The notes below the pieces were generated by a model, which saw nothing but the letters and a program-made list of their open reading frames with translations, searched no databases and was not told the origin of the DNA. From positions 1 through 53,464 of the forward strand of contig JAETSQ010000013.1 in NCBI GenBank assembly GCA_021769525.1: DNA of 53,464 nt, read 5' to 3'. The stretch's first letter is position 1. Each line of letters begins with the position of its first letter. Below are positions 49,754 to 53,464 of this stretch, one piece after another. The DNA comes from Oscillospiraceae bacterium. GTDB taxonomy: Bacteria; Bacillota; Clostridia; Oscillospirales; Ruminococcaceae. A program made the position numbers and the translations under genes.

Positions 49754-50998
49754 TTACCCCATGGAGATGAGGCTGCTCCCCAGCATCCCCAGGGCGCGGC
49801 CGAAGCTCATCCGCTCCACCCCGGCGGCGGCGACGATGGGGTACTCCGCCACCCGCTCCCCGTCCACACAGACGGCCACCGAGCCCAGCTCCTGGCCCTC
49901 TCCGATGGGGGCGGCGGCGGTCTCCGGCAGGATCACGTCCTGGGTGATGGCCTCCAGCTTGCCCTTTTCCACCAGGATGCCCTCCTGGGGCGGGCGGCAG
50001 ACCACCTCCACCTGGGTCTCCACCCCGCCGGTGACCGGCACCGGCAGGATGTTTTCCGGCGGCTCCAGCCGGGCCTGCATGAAGTTTGCAAATCCCCAGT
50101 CCAAGAGGGCGCGGGCGGCGGCAAAGCGGTGGTCGGAGGTGTCCGCCCCCATCACCACCGCGATGAGCCCCAGGCCGTCCCTGGTGGCGGTGGCGGAAAG
50201 GCAGCTCCCCGCCCCGTTGGTGGTGCCGGTCTTGAGGCCGGTGGCCCCCTGGTAGAAGCGGACCATCCGGTTGGTGTTCACCAGCTGGGTCTCCCCGCCC
50301 CGGAGGGTGTCCATCCAGACGGTGGAGTAGTTGAGGATCAGGGGGTGCTCCAGAAGGGCCCTGGACATGATGGCGATGTCCCGCGCGGTGGAGAGGTGCC
50401 CCGCCTCATCCAGGCCGGTGGAGCCCACAAAGGTGGTGCCCGTCATCCCCAGCTCCTGGGCCTTCTGGTTCATCTGGTGGACGAAGGCCTCCTCGCTCCC
50501 GGCTACATATTCCGCCAGACAGACGGTGGCATCGTTGGCGCTGGAGATGGCGGCGGCTTTTAGAAGCTCATCCACCGTCATCTCCTCCCCCGGCTTCAGC
50601 CAGATCTGGCTCCCCCCGTAGCCGGAGGCGGTATCGGAGCAGGTGACCTTGTCGGTGAGGGCGATCTTCCCGCTGTCGATGGCCTCCATCACCAGCAGCA
50701 GGGACATCACCTTGGTGATGGAGGCGGGGGGGAGTTGAACATTCTCGTTTTCGGCGTAGAGGACGGTGCCGGAGGCCTGGTCCATGAGGATGGCGGACTT
50801 CACCGGCAGGTCGATGCCGGGGGTGATGGCGGCGGCCATGGTGATCTCGTCCTCGATGATCTCGTCGCTGAGGGCGGCGATGGCGGCCTCCTCCGGCTGG
50901 AGGGGCTCCGGGACGGCGGCCCAGGCGAAAAAAGGGAACAGCAGGGCGGCGGCCAGCAGCAGGGCCAGCGGCTTCTTCGGGTCAGGAAACTGTTTCAT
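49754..50998 (-). CDS. D-alanyl-D-alanine carboxypeptidase (DacA/PBP5-type)
   Basis: 414 residues. Signal peptide about 1-28 (cleavage near FAWAA), motifs S93-I-T-K96, S153-A-N155 and K256-T-G258, then the PBP5 C-terminal beta domain and a C-terminal amphipathic helix (RMSFGRALGMLGSSLISMG) suited to membrane anchoring. It removes terminal D-Ala from peptidoglycan precursors. Start at ATG 50998 after AAAGGAAG. Convergent with enolase, six bases apart, with no clear terminator. Confidence 0.93.
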   Translation of the reverse strand: MKQFPDPKKPLALLLAAALLFPFFAWAAVPEPLQPEEAAIAALSDEIIEDEITMAAAITPGIDLPVKSAILMDQASGTVLYAENENVQLPPASITKVMSLLLVMEAIDSGKIALTDKVTCSDTASGYGGSQIWLKPGEEMTVDELLKAAAISSANDATVCLAEYVAGSEEAFVHQMNQKAQELGMTGTTFVGSTGLDEAGHLSTARDIAIMSRALLEHPLILNYSTVWMDTLRGGETQLVNTNRMVRFYQGATGLKTGTTNGAGSCLSATATRDGLGLIAVVMGADTSDHRFAAARALLDWGFANFMQARLEPPENILPVPVTGGVETQVEVVCRPPQEGILVEKGKLEAITQDVILPETAAAPIGEGQELGSVAVCVDGERVAEYPIVAAAGVERMSFGRALGMLGSSLISMG

Positions 50999-51087
50999 CG
51001 GCCAAAACTTCCTTTCGTTGGATGATGACAGTTCCATTTATATGCCAGGCCATGGATGTCCAAACACCGGACGGGGAGAGGAGCCTC

Positions 51088-51135
51088 CCACTTCTTTTTT
51101 CTCACTGGTGAGAAAAAAGAAGCAAAAAAGAACCA
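51088..51135 (-). repeat. C-family intergenic repeat, copy C6
   Basis: CTTCTTTTTTCTCAC/GTGAGAAAAAAGAAG hairpin followed by CAAAAAAGAA, in reverse orientation and joined to R4. Confidence 0.65.
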
Positions 51136-51230
51136 CCGGGGTGCCCCCGGTGTCTCGCCCTACCCGGAGCGGGGACAGGCCCCGCTCCTTACCTTTGCGC
51201 AGGGCGCAGGTGACTGCCTGGAGTCTTAGG
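51134..51230 (+). repeat. R-family structured repeat, copy R4
   Basis: ACCGGGG-TG-CCCCCGGT hairpin, TCTCGCCCTAC, inner hairpin GGAGCGGGG-ACAGG-CCCCGCTCC, AGGGCGCAGGTGAC and tail TGCCTGGAGTCTTAG. Confidence 0.78.
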
Positions 51231-51284
51231 TGGACTTCCTCCACCCATAGAAAAAACGCCTTCCCTGGGAGCCAGGGGAGGCGG

Positions 51285-51608
51285 TCAGGCGGCCAGACGC
51301 GAATACAAAAGCCATCCCAGCAGCAGCTGGGCGGCCAGGATGGCCGGGATGCCCAAAACAAAGTACCAGTGCCTGGTCTTGTGGCGGAAGGCGTACATCC
51401 CCAGCCAGACCCCCGCCGAACCGCCCAGGGCGGCGATGAGGAAGAGGGTGCGCTCCGGGGTCCGCCGCAGGGCAGGCTTCCCCTGGGCCGTCCGCCTCCC
51501 GTTGCGGCGGGCGGTCCTCTTATCCAGGAGCATAGCGAAAAATCCTGCCGCGGTCATGACCCCCAGGTACAGGGGGACCGCGGTCCGAAGGGGCTCCCCC
51601 AGGGACAT
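51285..51608 (-). CDS. DUF1294 membrane protein
   Basis: 107 residues with three membrane helices. DUF1294 pattern: FFAMLLDKRTARRNGRRT, RRTPERTLFLIAALGGSAGVWLGMYAFRHKTRHWYFVLGIP. Function unknown. ATG 51608 lies one base after the stop codon of the upstream unknown gene, so it is coupled to it. Confidence 0.88.
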   Translation of the reverse strand: MSLGEPLRTAVPLYLGVMTAAGFFAMLLDKRTARRNGRRTAQGKPALRRTPERTLFLIAALGGSAGVWLGMYAFRHKTRHWYFVLGIPAILAAQLLLGWLLYSRLAA

Positions 51609-51609
51609 C

Positions 51610-52167
51610 CTACACCACGCCCCATTCCCGCAGCATCCGGTACCAGCCGTCGGAGAGGGTCTCCGGCAGCTCCAGAAGGGTGTTCCAAAGGGCCTGGGGC
51701 CCGTGGCGGAAGCAGAGATAGGAGACGGCAAAGACCAGCAGCGCCAGGATCGACAGCCACACCCAGAAGCCCACCCGGCGCCGGACCACCTTCAGGTATC
51801 CCTCTCCGGCGGGGAGGTACCCCTGGGTCTTCCAGGCCAGGGGGGAAAGACCCTGCCGGTCGTAGACCGGGACACACAGAAGATGAGGCCCCAGCTGCCG
51901 CCGGACATATCCCTTTACCGTTTTCCCCTTTTGGGCCAGCGCCCCGATGCAGGGGCCGCAGCCCTCCTCCCGCTTTGCCAGCTCCGCCATCACCCGGCGG
52001 CTGTAGAGGGGGGCGGAAAAATCCTTTTGGTAGGAGCCCGCTCCGGGGATGGTCACCGGCTTTTGGATCCGCAGCTCCCGCGCCGGCGCCCCTTTGATGC
52101 CCCGCAGCTCCCCCAGGCACTCCAGCCCTTGTTCCTCCCCGTCCCGCAGCGCTTTCACAGAGGCCAT
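51610..52167 (-). CDS. Unknown single-pass membrane protein
   Basis: 185 residues, not recognised. A soluble N-terminal part (1-130) has a C70-GP-C73 motif that could bind metal or form a disulfide. One transmembrane helix follows (132-153, VGFWVWLSILALLVFAVSYLCF), with a short C-terminal tail. Without a signal peptide the N-part is probably cytoplasmic. AAGGAGG nine bases before ATG 52167. Its stop codon abuts the DUF1294 start, implying joint expression. Confidence 0.75.
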   Translation of the reverse strand: MASVKALRDGEEQGLECLGELRGIKGAPARELRIQKPVTIPGAGSYQKDFSAPLYSRRVMAELAKREEGCGPCIGALAQKGKTVKGYVRRQLGPHLLCVPVYDRQGLSPLAWKTQGYLPAGEGYLKVVRRRVGFWVWLSILALLVFAVSYLCFRHGPQALWNTLLELPETLSDGWYRMLREWGVV

Positions 52168-52198
52168 AGAGCAGCCCCTCCTTTTCTCTTTCTCCCGT

Positions 52199-53260
52199 TC
52201 ATACCGGGTTGCGGAAGGTCCCGTCTACATTCAGGACCCCCTTGATCCCGCCGCCCCGCGCCAGGATGTCAAAGAGCCGCTCCCAGTCATCCAGCGGCGC
52301 GATGTGGGTCACCAGGGGGGAGAGATCCCGCGGGTATGTAGCAAAGATCTCGATGGCCCGGTCCATCTCCTTGTAGTCGCTCATCATATGGAAGCGCAGG
52401 GTGAGCATCTTGCGCACGGCGGTGTCCCACCGGGCGGCGACGCTTTCCCGCCGGGTCAGGCCCAGGCAGGTCATCTGCCCCCCCACCCGCAGGGAGTCGA
52501 TGCAAAGGTTGATGGCGGCCTCGGAACCGCTGGCCTCCACAGCCAGATCCGCCCCCCGTCCGCCGGTCTCCTCCATCACCACGCCGGCCAGGTCCTCGGT
52601 GAGGCTGTCCACCACCAGGTCCGCCCCCAGGGCCAGGGCCGCCGGGAAGCGCACGCTGCGGTCATGGGTGACCCCGGAGAGGATCACCTTCCCCGCCCCG
52701 GCGGCCTTCGCCGCCACCACCGCCAGCTGGGCCACCTGCCCCGCCCCGGAGATGACCACCGTGTCCCCCGGCTTCAGGCCGGAATAGACGGCCACATCGC
52801 TTACCAGGATGGTCATGGGCTCCAGCAGGCAGGCGATGGGGTTGGGGATGCTGTCGGGGATCTTATGCAGATACCGGTCGGGAAGGACCACGTACTCCGC
52901 CATGGCTCCATCCCGGTTGATGCCCAGGGAGCGCTTCTCCCCGCAGTACTGGGGGAAGCCGTCCCGGCAGGTCTGGCACTGGCCGCAGGCGTAGAGATGG
53001 GGCTGGGCCACCACCCGGTCTCCGGGGGATACCGAGGTGACACCGGGGAATACCGATTCCACCACCCCCACAAACTCGTGGCCCATCACAAAGGGAGGAT
53101 CGCAGGCAAATTTGCCGCTGTAGATATGCAGATCCATACCGCAGACCGCGCAGTCATTCACTCGGACCCGGACATTGTCCAGGGGGGTCAGCTCCGGCAC
53201 CGGACGCTCCGTCAGCCGGGAGGTCCTGGCTCCGGGGGCGTATTTATAGAGGGTCTTCAT
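52199..53260 (-). CDS. Zinc-dependent alcohol dehydrogenase (sorbitol/threonine dehydrogenase-like)
   Basis: 353 residues, medium-chain dehydrogenase. Catalytic zinc ligands in CAVCGMDLHIYSG and GHEFVGVVE; structural zinc Cys set in CGQCQTCRDGFPQYC; Rossmann motif VVISGAGQVAQLAVVAAKAAGA, a GxGxxA variant of GxGxxG. It oxidises a polyol or amino alcohol with NAD(P). Substrate not readable. GGAGGAAACGCT precedes ATG 53260. Confidence 0.93.
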   Translation of the reverse strand: MKTLYKYAPGARTSRLTERPVPELTPLDNVRVRVNDCAVCGMDLHIYSGKFACDPPFVMGHEFVGVVESVFPGVTSVSPGDRVVAQPHLYACGQCQTCRDGFPQYCGEKRSLGINRDGAMAEYVVLPDRYLHKIPDSIPNPIACLLEPMTILVSDVAVYSGLKPGDTVVISGAGQVAQLAVVAAKAAGAGKVILSGVTHDRSVRFPAALALGADLVVDSLTEDLAGVVMEETGGRGADLAVEASGSEAAINLCIDSLRVGGQMTCLGLTRRESVAARWDTAVRKMLTLRFHMMSDYKEMDRAIEIFATYPRDLSPLVTHIAPLDDWERLFDILARGGGIKGVLNVDGTFRNPV

Positions 53261-53294
53261 AGCGTTTCCTCCGTTTCGGCAGGTAATCAAGTTA

Positions 53295-53323
53295 ATGATA
53301 CCATTTTTTTGCCGCCGGTGCAA
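53295..53323 (-). promoter_or_regulatory. Promoter of the alcohol dehydrogenase gene
   Basis: Minus strand TTGCAC (53318-53323), 17 bp, TATCAT (53295-53300). Confidence 0.65.
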
Positions 53324-53338
53324 CAGAAAACAAAAGAG

Positions 53339-53464
53339 AGGAGTGTCCGAATCGCGCAGATTTTGAGCCGATCCCACTGTGTTGCAAATCCTTTGGTCGC
53401 TTTTCTTTTTGCTTCTTTTTCTTTTCCCGTGAAAAGAAAAAGAAGGCGGGGCTCTGCGCCCGCA
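53339..53464 (+). repeat. C-family intergenic repeat, copy C7 (long form, cut by window end)
   Basis: Matches C2 (11101-11235) over leader and hairpin: GAGTGTCC-n-AATC-n-CGCAGAT-n-TTGAGCCGATC, then GCTTTTCTTTTTGC and the CTTCTTTTTCTTTTC/GAAAAGAAAAAGAAG stem. Confidence 0.75.

Overview
The window looks like chromosomal DNA of a GC-rich, spore-lineage gut-type Clostridia (Oscillospiraceae, in the neighbourhood of Flavonifractor, Intestinimonas or Lawsonibacter). This rests on the gene set: a SigH-type sigma factor, type III glutamine synthetase, AsnA, a YabE-like G5/DUF348 protein, PlsY, and an mreBCD/mrdA/minD-like/mgsA cluster. AGGAGG-type ribosome binding sites precede most genes, and many promoters match TTGNNN-17-TANNNT. 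The genus assignment is inference. I see no prophage, transposase, CRISPR array or plasmid gene.

Layout. 1-480: tRNA-Glu, an isolated 5S rRNA and tRNA-Asn. 0.5-5.1 kb: a TraX-like membrane protein, then an iron cluster (feoA, feoA, feoB and a Cys-rich FeoB-associated peptide) divergent from a DtxR-family regulator, with two palindromic operators in the feo promoter. 5.1-8.5 kb: tRNA-Ser, an EF-G paralogue and a YbjN-type protein. 8.6-11.1 kb: two divergent lipoproteins (DUF4349; PrsA/SurA-like). 11.3-15 kb: a fructose PTS operon (fruK, EIIBC, class II aldolase, EIIA) whose fruK seems to start at ATT. 15.1-17.7 kb: zinc-ribbon protein, sigma factor, MATE exporter. 18-22.3 kb: glycogen phosphorylase and a GH13 enzyme. 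22.5-30 kb: a D,D-carboxypeptidase, rluB, a small unknown protein, plsY, pgi, a small P-loop protein, a Gfo/Idh/MocA oxidoreductase and maf. 30.2-36.6 kb: mreB, mreC, mreD, mrdA (PBP2), a MinD-like ATPase and mgsA. 36.8-40.1 kb: hisS and aspS. 40.2-45.1 kb: YabE-like protein, tadA, CPBP protease, GIY-YIG protein, YfcE-like phosphodiesterase, cupin. 45.2-53.3 kb: GlnN and AsnA (nitrogen assimilation), enolase, a second D,D-carboxypeptidase, two small membrane proteins and a zinc-dependent alcohol dehydrogenase.

The genes form a housekeeping picture. Sugar entry (fructose PTS, glycogen or maltodextrin breakdown) feeds glycolysis (pgi, aldolase, eno) with a methylglyoxal bypass (mgsA). Cell-shape and wall enzymes (mreBCD, PBP2, two carboxypeptidases) form a second theme, and iron import under a DtxR-type repressor a third.

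The most unusual content is between the genes. At least five families of structured, palindromic intergenic repeats recur on both strands. I call them C, homopurine/homopyrimidine hairpins; R, two hairpins followed by a conserved GGAGTCTTAG tail; D, CTCCCTC hairpins; E, a 110-bp unit present twice in opposite orientation; and F, AAAAGTGTGAAA hairpins. C, D and E occur together in the same order at two loci. Single large palindromes lie between mreD and mrdA (163 bp) and across the 3' end of mgsA (69 bp). Inner stems vary while flanks are conserved, which suggests a selected structure or a mobile palindromic element rather than chance.
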